The notes under the pieces are model-generated. The model was not told the DNA's origin. It ran no database searches and saw only the letters and a list, made by a program, of their open reading frames with translations. The position numbers were made by a program, and so were the translations under genes. This document shows positions 1-7,096 of a stretch of 9,233 nt of DNA, piece after piece; positions within the stretch are counted from its first letter, which is position 1; every line of letters begins with the position of its first letter. This DNA comes from CAVPRW01 sp046727435 [NCBI: bacterium] (lineage in GTDB: Bacteria; Tectomicrobia; Entotheonellia; J063). The DNA is taken from assembly GCA_046727435.1 (NCBI GenBank), contig JBKPCR010000545.1, positions 1-9,233 of the forward strand, written 5' to 3'.

Positions 1-349
1 ACGCGATGTAATTGCTGGCATATTCCGCCACGGCGGTGAGAATGCGGTCGCCGGGTCCGAGAGGGACCGCATAAAAGGCCATATCCCAGGCGCGCGTGGC
101 GTTTTCGACGATGGCGATCTCATCGCGATGGCATCCCAAGAGCGTGGCGGCGGCATCGTATACATGTTCCACGGCATCGTGTGCCTGTGCCGCCGCCTCA
201 TAGCCGCCGACCAGCGCTTCCAATTGCAAATGGCCGATCGTGGCGTGTAGCACCGGTTGCGGCATCAACGCTGCCCCGGCGTTGTTGAAATGCAGGACGT
301 TCTCACCTCCAGGCGTCTCCCGACGGGCTCGCTGCACGTCGATGGCCAT
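1..349 (-). CDS. Class V (PLP-dependent) aminotransferase-like protein, N-terminal part, cut by window edge
   Basis: The first 116 codons are visible and the gene continues past base 1. Residues 20-33 (HFNNAGAALMPQPV), residues 82-90 (ENATRAWDM, the region that binds the PLP phosphate in this fold) and residues 100-113 (GDRILTAVAEYASN) match the start of class V aminotransferases, the group of cysteine desulfurases and isopenicillin N epimerase-like enzymes. The PLP-binding lysine and any substrate-defining residues lie outside the window, so desulfurase, lyase and epimerase roles cannot be separated. The ATG at 349 is preceded by GAGGGGG at 8-base spacing. That ribosome site overlaps the stop codon of the upstream GNAT fragment, so the two were probably transcribed together. 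No signal peptide is visible; cytosolic. Confidence 0.85.
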   Translation of the reverse strand, partial: MAIDVQRARRETPGGENVLHFNNAGAALMPQPVLHATIGHLQLEALVGGYEAAAQAHDAVEHVYDAAATLLGCHRDEIAIVENATRAWDMAFYAVPLGPGDRILTAVAEYASNYIA

Positions 350-361
350 GATCTTGCCCCC

Positions 362-694
362 TCACCGATCCATGATCACGGATCGCATCACTGGACGTGT
401 GTCCGACCGTCGCTCTACTTCGACGAAGCCGGCTTGCTGGAAGGCCGAGGCCAGCCCAGTCCAGGCAAAGACCGTAGGGATACGCGGGGTCTTCGGCTCG
501 ATGGGATAGCCCTCGACAATCCTTGCCCCATGTTCCCTGGCATACCCGACCGCAGCTCGTAACATGACCGTGGTCACACCTTTCCCACGAAAGGCCTTGC
601 TCACAAAAAAACACACGACGGACCATACCAGCACCGCATGGATGAGCGCATGCACCATCATCGAGAGGCACGGGCAGATCGTGCGGTAGCTCAT
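362..694 (-). pseudogene. GNAT N-acetyltransferase, C-terminal half only (probable pseudogene)
   Basis: This reading frame of 110 codons shows GNAT homology only from about residue 23 (VWSVVCFFVSKAFRGKGV). It includes the acetyl-CoA pyrophosphate-binding loop (FRGKGVTTVML), the following helix (RAAVGYAREHGARIVEGYP) and the closing strand (FQQAGFVEVERRS). Intact members of this subfamily, as I recall them, are about 180-200 residues, with a WCSVAPRE-like segment before VWSVVCFFV. Nothing like that segment is found upstream in any minus-strand frame. The first 22 residues look random and the ATG at 694 has no ribosome binding site. I infer a 5' deletion or rearrangement near 640-650. It ends 12 bases before the aminotransferase start, suggesting a former two-gene operon. 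Expression of the stub is doubtful. Confidence 0.65.
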
Positions 695-1002
695 AGATAT
701 TATCGGTCCGTGGCATGTGAGCTGTCCTATCCTCTATAACCTCATTCCCCTCTAGCAGGCAGCATAGCCCCAAGCATGGAGCTTGCAGTATAATCCCAGT
801 GTGAGATAGCATAAAGCATTTTCAGGATGTTGTGGCTGCGAGCCTATCGATGCTGAGTGCACAGCGCACAGATGATCATCCCAGCGTTGCAGCAATGGGA
901 CAGGGCCATCGCCATGCACGCGACAAGATGGGGTCTTGACGTGGTGCCCGCAGCAGGTGATTAAGCGTTCTTCCGTGATCAGGCGCAAGATTGGAATTGA
1001 CT
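695..1002. other. Gap without a convincing gene; possible promoter at 936-964
   Basis: I see no recognisable protein remnant in the six frames of this stretch, although the GNAT N-terminal half should have been here. On the plus strand, TTGACG (936-941) is followed after 17 bases by GATTAA (959-964). This could start transcription near 971, about 30 bases before the ATG at 1003. The -35 is good and the -10 is weak (3 of 6). A perfect TATAAT at 789-794 has no -35 partner at normal spacing and is probably chance. Confidence 0.35.
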
Positions 1003-2721
1003 ATGGCACAGCCATCCGAATCCGAATTTCAATTGGCCTGCCCAGTCTGCTCTGCCTTCAACCCGGCCGACTTTCGCTTTTGCCCACACTGCGGCCACCG
1101 GTTGGGGGCACCAGACATAGTCAGAGAGCCCTCAGCACCACCCCGACTCCTTGTGCGTCTCTCCCGTCCACTCCTTATCATCATTCTCCTGCCCCTGGTG
1201 GTCGCCTTGGGGCTTGATGGTTCACTTTGGCCGCGCGTATCCCCCTGGCTGTCGCGCTGGTGGCCTGCTGAATCTCGAGCTCCGACATCGGATGTGAGAC
1301 CGAGCAAGAGCGCTGGCGACGAAAGCACCATACCGCTTTTCACGCCGCCCTTCGAGGGGGATGACCGCCCGGGAGCGACTCCTCTCCCTCCAGATGCGGT
1401 TAAGACACCGACGACGGCCCGACAGCCCGTCACAGCCTTAGTGGAGTTGACGCTCGTCGATCGCGAAGGGGATCGCTTGCGCCAAGCTCGCGGTATCCTG
1501 ACCAGTCAGGAGCGGCGAGTGGTAACCACCTTGGACAGTATTCATGGCGCCTACAGCGGGGCCGTTCGCTTGCCGAACAATGCCACGGCGTCGATTACCA
1601 TAGTCGAACGGGCCGATCCCGAGGCCAATCTGGCCATCCTGTCGCTTGAGTCTCCACCGGCAACTGCCACAGCTTCGCTGCCAACCCTGGAAGCGCTGGC
1701 GCGCATGACCTACGAAGACACTGCGGCGGAACAGCGCCATCTCGCCGAAAAACGCGCCACAGCGCAGCGCTGGGAAGAAGCGCTTGCCCACTGGAAACGG
1801 GCCATCGAACTGGATAGTTCATTACGTCGCGACAGTGAAGCGGCCCTCGCCGAAGCCTTTCTCAACGCCAGCGCGGCGGCCCTACAACAGGAGCGTCGCG
1901 CCGATGCGCACAGCCGCCTCCTGGAGGCTGTCGACTGGCTTCCCGAGCATGCTGGCATGCGGCTGCGTCTAGCTGAGAGCTATGCTCAGCAGGGGGACTA
2001 TCGCGAGGCTATTGAGCAGTACTTGCTGGCGCTCGACCTCTCGCCCGCGCCGGCGCCGGACATCGCCAAGGCGATCGTGCAAGCTTATCGCGACTGGGGT
2101 CAAGAGCTGCTGCGCCAGGGTGATTTTTCCACGGCCGCAAGCCTGTTCCGTGAGTCGCTGCAAATCGACGCGACGAATGGGGCGCTCTATTTTGCGCTGG
2201 GCCAGGCCGAGTTCCGCCGTCAGGCGTTTGAAGCGGCGATTCAAGCGTTCGAGACCGCTGTTGCTTATGAGCCGGGGCTACGCGGCGAGGTTGAGCCGTA
2301 CCTGACCAAGGCGCGGGCCCTGTTAGGAGGGCCGGAAACGGTGGTGATCACCTTTCCACCGGGCTCGACGCGGGTCGAAGTCTCGGTGGTGGTGAATGGT
2401 CGCATGCAACTCCCCTTCATCATTGATACTGGCGCCAGCATGACGCTGATTCCAGCGTGGGCGGCGGAGACGCTCGGCTATCGTCCACAGGCGACCTCGG
2501 AATGGATCCGCGTGCAAACGGCTGGCGGGCCGCGTCGTCTTCCCTATGCCTCGCTCAGCCGCATCGAGATTCAGGGGCTAGGGCTATCAAATCTGCCCGT
2601 CCTCTTTGGCGATTTGCCGGGTTATGATGCGAATCGTGGCCTGCTGGGGATGGACTTTTTGCGACACTTCTCGATGGCGGTCGACCACGACCTCGGCCGC
2701 ATGACGCTGCGGTTGAAATAG
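1003..2721 (+). CDS. Membrane-anchored zinc-ribbon / pseudo-trypsin / TPR / retropepsin-like aspartic protease protein
   Basis: This 572-residue protein has several parts. Residues 13-30 form a zinc ribbon with C13, C16, C27 and C30 (CPVC...CPHCG). A hydrophobic helix at about 57-70 (LLIIILLPLVVALG) is the only membrane segment. A Pro/Thr-rich linker reaches residue 140. Residues 143-220 look like the first barrel of an HtrA-type trypsin fold, but the catalytic positions are replaced. About 252-440 is helical with TPR repeats (for example WEEALAHWKRAIELDSS and YREAIEQYLLALDLSP). Residues 445-572 are a clan AA aspartic protease domain with D475-T476-G477 (FIIDTGASMTLIP) and GLLGMDFL at 546-553. 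One DTG per chain means dimerisation would be needed for activity. The tail is probably outside the membrane and the zinc ribbon cytosolic. I prefer the ATG at 1003 over an in-frame TTG at 991, because GGA lies 7 bases upstream of the ATG. The substrate is unknown. Confidence 0.85.
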   Translation: MAQPSESEFQLACPVCSAFNPADFRFCPHCGHRLGAPDIVREPSAPPRLLVRLSRPLLIIILLPLVVALGLDGSLWPRVSPWLSRWWPAESRAPTSDVRPSKSAGDESTIPLFTPPFEGDDRPGATPLPPDAVKTPTTARQPVTALVELTLVDREGDRLRQARGILTSQERRVVTTLDSIHGAYSGAVRLPNNATASITIVERADPEANLAILSLESPPATATASLPTLEALARMTYEDTAAEQRHLAEKRATAQRWEEALAHWKRAIELDSSLRRDSEAALAEAFLNASAAALQQERRADAHSRLLEAVDWLPEHAGMRLRLAESYAQQGDYREAIEQYLLALDLSPAPAPDIAKAIVQAYRDWGQELLRQGDFSTAASLFRESLQIDATNGALYFALGQAEFRRQAFEAAIQAFETAVAYEPGLRGEVEPYLTKARALLGGPETVVITFPPGSTRVEVSVVVNGRMQLPFIIDTGASMTLIPAWAAETLGYRPQATSEWIRVQTAGGPRRLPYASLSRIEIQGLGLSNLPVLFGDLPGYDANRGLLGMDFLRHFSMAVDHDLGRMTLRLK

Positions 2722-2842
2722 ACTTCCCGGCATCCCAACGTGCACAATTTCTGTCCCGCCCAAGATTGTTCCTCTGACGGGTGAATAGGACACGGCAACA
2801 TCTGCGCCGCGTTCATTGACCGGGTGAACCTGAATATCCGCC
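2722..2842. other. Convergent intergenic gap, no terminator seen
   Basis: The gap separates the 3' ends of the protease gene (plus) and the selenoprotein gene (minus). I found no GC-rich hairpin followed by a T-run on either strand and no gene remnant. Confidence 0.5.
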
Positions 2843-4492
2843 TCACCGCCAGGCATCGACTGAGATGGTCTTTTGATAGTTACAGCCCATGATCCGCCAG
2901 TAGGGGTTGGTCTCACCGCCTACGACCACCACGTGGATGTCCTCGCGACGGAACATCGGGATGAGCTCCTCCGGCAGCGCCTTGAGCTTCGAGGCCCACG
3001 GCTCCTCGCCGAAGGTCGCCCGGGGGTAGATGTAGTTCTGGATGAGCTGGTAGTCCCAGTATTCGCTGGCTGCTATGCGCGCGTTGTCGTAGAGCCAGTC
3101 GATGAGCGGCTCCTTGCTGGTAAAGCCGCCACGATCGATAAATTCCTGAGCCGTCAGCGGATCGAGCACCAGCGTCGGCGGGTTGTGCGGGTCCATCCCC
3201 CGGAGCATATGCCGGATGTGCTCGCGCCAATGTTTCTCGCGCAGCCCAAGCGTGAAGGCGGTCGATCGGCAGCCGGTGAACACACTCACGGCGCTGTCCG
3301 TCGGCTTGAACCCATGCTGTACGTGGAATGGCTCCCAGGGGCTACGCTCCTCGTTCTCGGCAAAGGTGACGTTGTTATAGGCATAATTATTGCCCTGCGA
3401 GCCCATGTAGGTGAGGCCAGGCACCGCACCACCTTGCAAGTTCTGCGACAGCAGGCCATAGGCGCGCCCAATGGTGGCATTGGCATGGTTGTGCGGGCCC
3501 ATGGCGCCGATACCTGCGTTCATGCTGAGCTCATGGCGTACCGGCCCGTTGACTACGACCATCGCCGCGGCCGAGCTGGACGTGCTGCCGCGCGCACTCG
3601 CCCCGGTTGCCGCCAGCGCCAGGATCACCGGGAAGTATTCTGGTTTAGCACCGGCCATCACAGCGTTGACCGCCACCTTCTCGACGGTATACTCCCAGTA
3701 CTCACGGAAAACTGTGGCACGCATATGCCCAACCACTTCGTCCGGCTTGTGACTGGTATGGGCCAGCATCGCCGCCACGCGTTCCTCGGAGGGCAGGATG
3801 ATCGGCAGCTGATCGGTCCACAGGTTCTCATGGAAGAGTCGGTGTAGTGTCTCCTCGGTGTCGGGTTCAACCAGCCGCGGCGTCGAGCGTTCGAACGTGA
3901 CCTCCTTCAGCTCCTCGGCGCCAAACGGCTTGGTGAGGCCCTCGATCACCTCCTGCATCACGGGACGGCCGGTGATGGGGTCGTTGCCGTCGATGTAGGC
4001 GCGTAACTGCTGGGATGTTTTGCCCATGACTGGCATGGGCACGAAGACCTGCCGCATGTAGGGCATGCCGCTGACTTCCACCACTGATCGCACCACGCGC
4101 TCGAAGGTGTGTGTATGAAACGCGACTGTCGGCACTCCGTAGGTGTGGTCGATGGTCATCCCGTGCACGGCGACCGCCGGTGCACAAGTGCTTCAGTGGC
4201 CGACGCCGATGATCGCGGCATCGCCGTTAGCCTTGATCTCTGACCAGGTGACCGGATCGTCTTTGGTGTAGACGTTCGAGATCGGCTTTAAGATGGTCCT
4301 GACGCTCGGCATGTGTTCGGCAAACCACGCCTGCACCTGCTTCAGAAAGACCTCGGCGTCATCGAAGCGGCAATCGACCAGATAGATCGTCTTGCCGTCC
4401 AGCGTCTCAAGCCGAGGCGCTAGAGGTTTATGGGTCACTTTGGGCGGGTACCCCATGGGGTTCAACACAGTGATTTTATCGTCTCTCGCCAT
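2843..4492 (-). CDS. UGSC-type selenoprotein with Sec at codon 100, fused to a large C-terminal domain
   Basis: One gene of 549 codons is read through an in-frame TGA (4193-4195) as selenocysteine. The N-terminal domain (1-185) matches the UGSC selenoprotein family in LAPRLETLDGK (24-34), AAIIGVGH (92-99), the redox motif U100-S-T-C103, then GVPTVAFHTHTFERVV and GMPYMRQVFVPMPV. Family members usually read GVGDUGSC. Homology runs smoothly across the TGA. The second half has no ribosome site in front of its first possible start (GTG 4168), so restart is unlikely. A bacterial SECIS hairpin follows the TGA directly. The C-terminal domain (about 186-549) has no function I can name; its landmarks are TVEKVAVNAVMAG (269-281), VVVNGPV (312-318) and AENEERSPWEPFH (378-390). 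It is probably cytosolic, with no signal peptide. The ATG at 4492 has AGGAG 7 bases upstream and a strong promoter behind it. A thiol/selenol redox role is inferred from the UxxC motif; the substrate is unknown. An automatic caller would split it into 99- and 441-residue ORFs. Confidence 0.9.
4160..4195 (-). promoter_or_regulatory. Bacterial SECIS element with its UGA
   Basis: Numbering the U of UGA as 1, nucleotides 11-16 (GUGCAC) pair with 28-33 (GUGCAC). C17 is bulged, 18-20 (GGC) pair with 25-27 (GCC), and 21-24 form the loop GGUC. Three more pairs (8-10 with 34-36, including two G-U) extend the base. E. coli fdhF has the same plan: a bulged pyrimidine at 17, three pairs and a GGUC loop. 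In the fdhF element the bulged U and the loop G and U are the SelB contacts. Here the loop sits one base closer to the UGA. All pairs lie inside the coding frame (STCAPAVAVH). Confidence 0.88.
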
Positions 4493-4552
4493 GCGGCCTC
4501 TCCTTCTCGCTTTTCACGCTCTTCCCACTCGGCTAGATATGATGAGTCTCCC

Positions 4553-4581
4553 ATGATATGCTTCGCATGGCCCCCCGTCAA
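4553..4581 (-). promoter_or_regulatory. Sigma70-type promoter for the selenoprotein gene
   Basis: On the minus strand TTGACG (4576-4581) is separated by exactly 17 bases from TATCAT (4553-4558). Each box matches 5 of 6 consensus positions. Transcription would start near 4546, giving a leader of about 54 bases before the ATG at 4492. Confidence 0.7.
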
Positions 4582-4652
4582 CGATCGACATCATCGAACG
4601 ACATCGAGCAGTGCGCACCGATGCGGCATTACGCGAAAGGAGGGTTGACGCC

Positions 4653-6365
4653 ATGGTACGTCACGATGCGCTGTCGGCTGACCTATTGCTCATCAACGGT
4701 CGAGTTCTGACGATGGACGCCCACGATGGCGTCGCCCAGGCGGTGGCGATAAGGGACGGCAAAATCGTGGCGGTGGGCGCCACCGCTGCCATCGAGCCCC
4801 TGGCCGGCGCCTCCACCCAGATGATCGATCTGGATGGCCGTACGGCCATGCCCGGCCTGACCGACTGTCATGTGCATCTCGCGAGCGACAGCAGCCGCGC
4901 GGTGGAGTCGGTGGAGTGCCGCGACTTATACGACCCCACGATCGACTCGGTGGCCACCGTCGTCACCCGCCTCCAGCAGTGGGCGGGGTCGACACCGCCG
5001 GGGCAGTGGATTGTGGCGCGTGGCAGCCCACTGGCCGACTTTCGACTCAGGGAGGGCCGACTACCGACGAAAGCAGAGCTCGACGCCGCGGCCCCTCGCC
5101 ATCCCACCTACATTTCGTTCGGCGCCCATGTCGTCATCGCCAATACCCTGGCGCTGCGGGAGCGCGGTATCACGCGCGACACCCAGAGTCCACAGGGCGG
5201 CACCGTCGTCAAAGACCCGCTGACCGGCGAGCTCACGGGCGAGCTGCGGGAACGCGCGCAATTCCTGGTCAAGCATAGAGATGGCGAGATCGATCCGCAA
5301 ACCCTCGCCGAGCACATCGCCGTCGCGCTAGAACACTGCTCCCACCGCGGGGTCACCGCGATCCACGACATCATCATCAGCAAGGAAGAGGTGCAGGCCT
5401 ACCAGCTCCTCGCCCGTGCCGGACGCTTGCCAGTGCGGGTGCAGATGCTCATCCGGGTCATCGAGTCGAACTTCAGCAAGCATAGTCTGCTCGATCTAGG
5501 GTTTGTGCACGGCATGGGATCAGAGTGGCTGCAGGTCGGTGGGATCAAGATGAGCATCGACGGCGGGTTCACTGGCAAAAACGCGGCATTTCGGGAGCCG
5601 ATCGCCAGCGACGATGGCCACCACGAGGGGCTGATTCGTATCCAGCAGGACGAGTTGGATGAGACGGTCGAACTCTACCACACGCTGGGCATGCGTATCT
5701 GCACGCATGCCATCGGCGACATCGCCATGGACATGATCCTGGACGCCTACGAGAAGGCGCTGACCAAGCGACCGCGTCGGGACCATCGGCATCGGGTCGA
5801 GCACCTGGGCAACTGGATGATGACCCCTGAGCGGGTGGCGCGTTCGAAGCGGCTGGGCATTCTACCGATCGCCAACCCGCCGTTCCTCTTCTTCTTCGGC
5901 GACCCGATGGTGGAGATGTTACAGCGCCGCGCTACGGAGCAGGGTTTCCCATTCCGCACGCTCTGGGACGCAGGATTCCCTCTGAGCTTTGGGTCTGATG
6001 CACCCGGCTATTACCCCGTGGATCCGCTGCGAGACCTCGGCACGGCGGTGGCGCATCGGACTCTCAGTGGCCAGAAGATGACCGTGAACCAAGCGCTGAC
6101 CATACGAGAGGCCTTACGTAGCCAGACCATCAATGCCGCCTACACAAGCTTCCAGGAACACACACTCGGCAGCATCGAGGTCGGAAAGCTGGCTGACATC
6201 GTCGTGCTCGGTGACGACCCCTTGACCTTTGCGCCCGAGCGGTTCTGGGAGCTGCCAGTTGACATCACCATCGCCGGCGGCAAGATCGTACACACGGGTG
6301 CAGTCCGCGCTTCGGTCAGTACACCCACGGCCGGCACGGCAGGCTCATGTAGCTCTGTCCATTAG
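4653..6365 (+). CDS. YtcJ-like metal-dependent amidohydrolase (Amidohydro_3 family)
   Basis: This 570-residue cytosolic hydrolase of the amidohydrolase superfamily, with a TIM-barrel fold, is expected to hydrolyse a C-N bond in an unknown small molecule. Visible motifs are the N-terminal strand ADLLLINGRVLTMD, the metal-binding H73-x-H75 in DCHVHL, K299 and D303 in GGIKMSIDGG, H352 in CTHAIGD, H384 in HRVEHLG and D449 in SFGSDAP. The C-terminal GSIEVGKLADIVVL closes the small beta-sandwich domain. All key residues are intact and the length is normal. I chose ATG 4653 because AAAGGAGGG lies just upstream; the longer frame from GTG 4611 adds 14 residues without homology. It is transcribed away from the selenoprotein gene across 160 bases. 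A possible plus-strand -10 (TATGAT, 4538-4543) has only a poor -35. The family does not allow a substrate to be named. Confidence 0.9.
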   Translation: MVRHDALSADLLLINGRVLTMDAHDGVAQAVAIRDGKIVAVGATAAIEPLAGASTQMIDLDGRTAMPGLTDCHVHLASDSSRAVESVECRDLYDPTIDSVATVVTRLQQWAGSTPPGQWIVARGSPLADFRLREGRLPTKAELDAAAPRHPTYISFGAHVVIANTLALRERGITRDTQSPQGGTVVKDPLTGELTGELRERAQFLVKHRDGEIDPQTLAEHIAVALEHCSHRGVTAIHDIIISKEEVQAYQLLARAGRLPVRVQMLIRVIESNFSKHSLLDLGFVHGMGSEWLQVGGIKMSIDGGFTGKNAAFREPIASDDGHHEGLIRIQQDELDETVELYHTLGMRICTHAIGDIAMDMILDAYEKALTKRPRRDHRHRVEHLGNWMMTPERVARSKRLGILPIANPPFLFFFGDPMVEMLQRRATEQGFPFRTLWDAGFPLSFGSDAPGYYPVDPLRDLGTAVAHRTLSGQKMTVNQALTIREALRSQTINAAYTSFQEHTLGSIEVGKLADIVVLGDDPLTFAPERFWELPVDITIAGGKIVHTGAVRASVSTPTAGTAGSCSSVH

Positions 6366-6481
6366 TGAGCGCGGGGCCAGTCTAATGGGCGTGGTTGACA
6401 GGCTGAGGGGCCAGTCCGGCATAGAGGGAGCTCTGGGTGTTGGCGTTCGCGGGCATGGCGTGAGATGTCAATATTCCGAAG
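6366..6481. other. Gap with a 10-bp direct repeat and a consensus -35 box
   Basis: GGGGCCAGTC occurs at 6373-6382 and again at 6407-6416, a 34-base pitch. A perfect TTGACA lies between the copies at 6395-6400. The best -10 is CATAGA (6420-6425) at a long 19-base spacing, so any promoter for the following gene would be weak. The last 50 bases may be the ruined signal-peptide region of that gene. Confidence 0.3.
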
Positions 6482-6844
6482 GTGCCGGACGTAATCGCGC
6501 AAGGCTTGAAAAAAGCCTTCGGTGCGCCTGCGGATGCGCCGCTTGATCTAATCCTGTACCACACCTTCTGGCGCTGCATGGACGGTCAGGTGTACGCTTG
6601 TACGGTTGGCGCGAACCTGCCATGCCAGGAACGCGCAGATGTAAGCCAGAGGCCCACTCAAGGCATGACCAATTTTTGTCAAGACAAGCCACATGCCGAG
6701 GTGATTCCAGCGGTCGTCACGGGACGCGCCACAGTATACGAGTGGAAATGCACCAACGGCGCGCCTGAAATCATGCGGCAATTTGCCCAGCTGGATGCAC
6801 GGGGCTTTTTGTCGCATATCTGGTACGCCGTCAGCCCCGATTAG
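6482..6844 (+). pseudogene. Cysteine-rich conserved protein that appears to have lost its signal peptide
   Basis: The 120 codons contain a well-conserved-looking core: CMDGQVYACTVGANLPC, then NFCQDKP, IPAVVTGRATVYEWKC and DARGFLSHIW. The five cysteines are C32, C40, C48, C66 and C90. I recognise this pattern from small uncharacterised exported proteins but know no function. In the same frame upstream, LWVLAFAGMA looks like a signal-peptide core ending in a small residue. It is followed by TGA (6461-6463) and then DVNIPKVPDV, and it is preceded by TAG (6422-6424). The first possible start after these stops is the GTG at 6482, which has no ribosome site. I therefore infer nonsense decay of an exported protein's leader. 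Otherwise it would be a cytosolic short form. The coding core itself is intact to its stop. Confidence 0.55.
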
Positions 6845-7096
6845 CCCCTTCACCTCAGAACCCAAAGGCTCCAGCGAGGTCGTTGGCACGCCGATGGCAC
6901 TTCTCAAGCGGGGGCAGACCCCAGCGAATCTCGATGCATGGGACGCAGGTGACGATAATTGTGGCGTGAGTTCGAACGATCAGAATGCGATAGATGTGCC
7001 TCATAGGGACGCGAGGTCAGGTGCTGTCGAGGGCCAAAGTCATGACTCTGAAAACTCATGACTGTCGACACCAAGGCTGCCATCGACATGGCCTGG
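6845..7096. other. Non-coding gap with a palindrome cluster near 7025-7070
   Basis: There is no convincing gene. AGTCATGA (7038-7045) is inverted as TCATGACT (7056-7063) across 10 bases. The left arm extends to the perfect palindrome AGTCATGACT, and the right arm overlaps TGTCGACA (7063-7070), another perfect palindrome. It lies 34-60 bases past the stop of the minus-strand gene at 7097. It is not GC-rich and has only TTT after it on that strand, so a terminator is possible but weak. Confidence 0.35.

Noticed and set aside
303-812. A 169-codon minus-strand frame across the GNAT and aminotransferase start
   Set aside because: Its residues show no family pattern, while another frame on the same strand carries the GNAT homology.
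2843-2845. The terminal TGA of the selenoprotein as a further Sec codon
   Set aside because: No SECIS-like hairpin follows, and the next in-frame stop comes after only ten codons without protein-like sequence.
2873-3847. A 324-codon plus-strand frame opposite the selenoprotein
   Set aside because: It lies wholly antisense to a gene with clear domain homology, is histidine/arginine-rich without motifs, and is typical of shadow frames in GC-rich DNA.
4166-4195. TGA at 4193 as a true stop, with the second half starting independently at GTG 4168
   Set aside because: There is no ribosome site before GTG 4168. Family homology runs through the eight codons between TGA and GTG, and a SECIS-like hairpin lies at the correct distance.
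6461-6463. A second selenocysteine at the TGA before the cysteine-rich protein
   Set aside because: No hairpin with a GU-containing loop follows it, and the position is at the end of a signal peptide with another stop just upstream.
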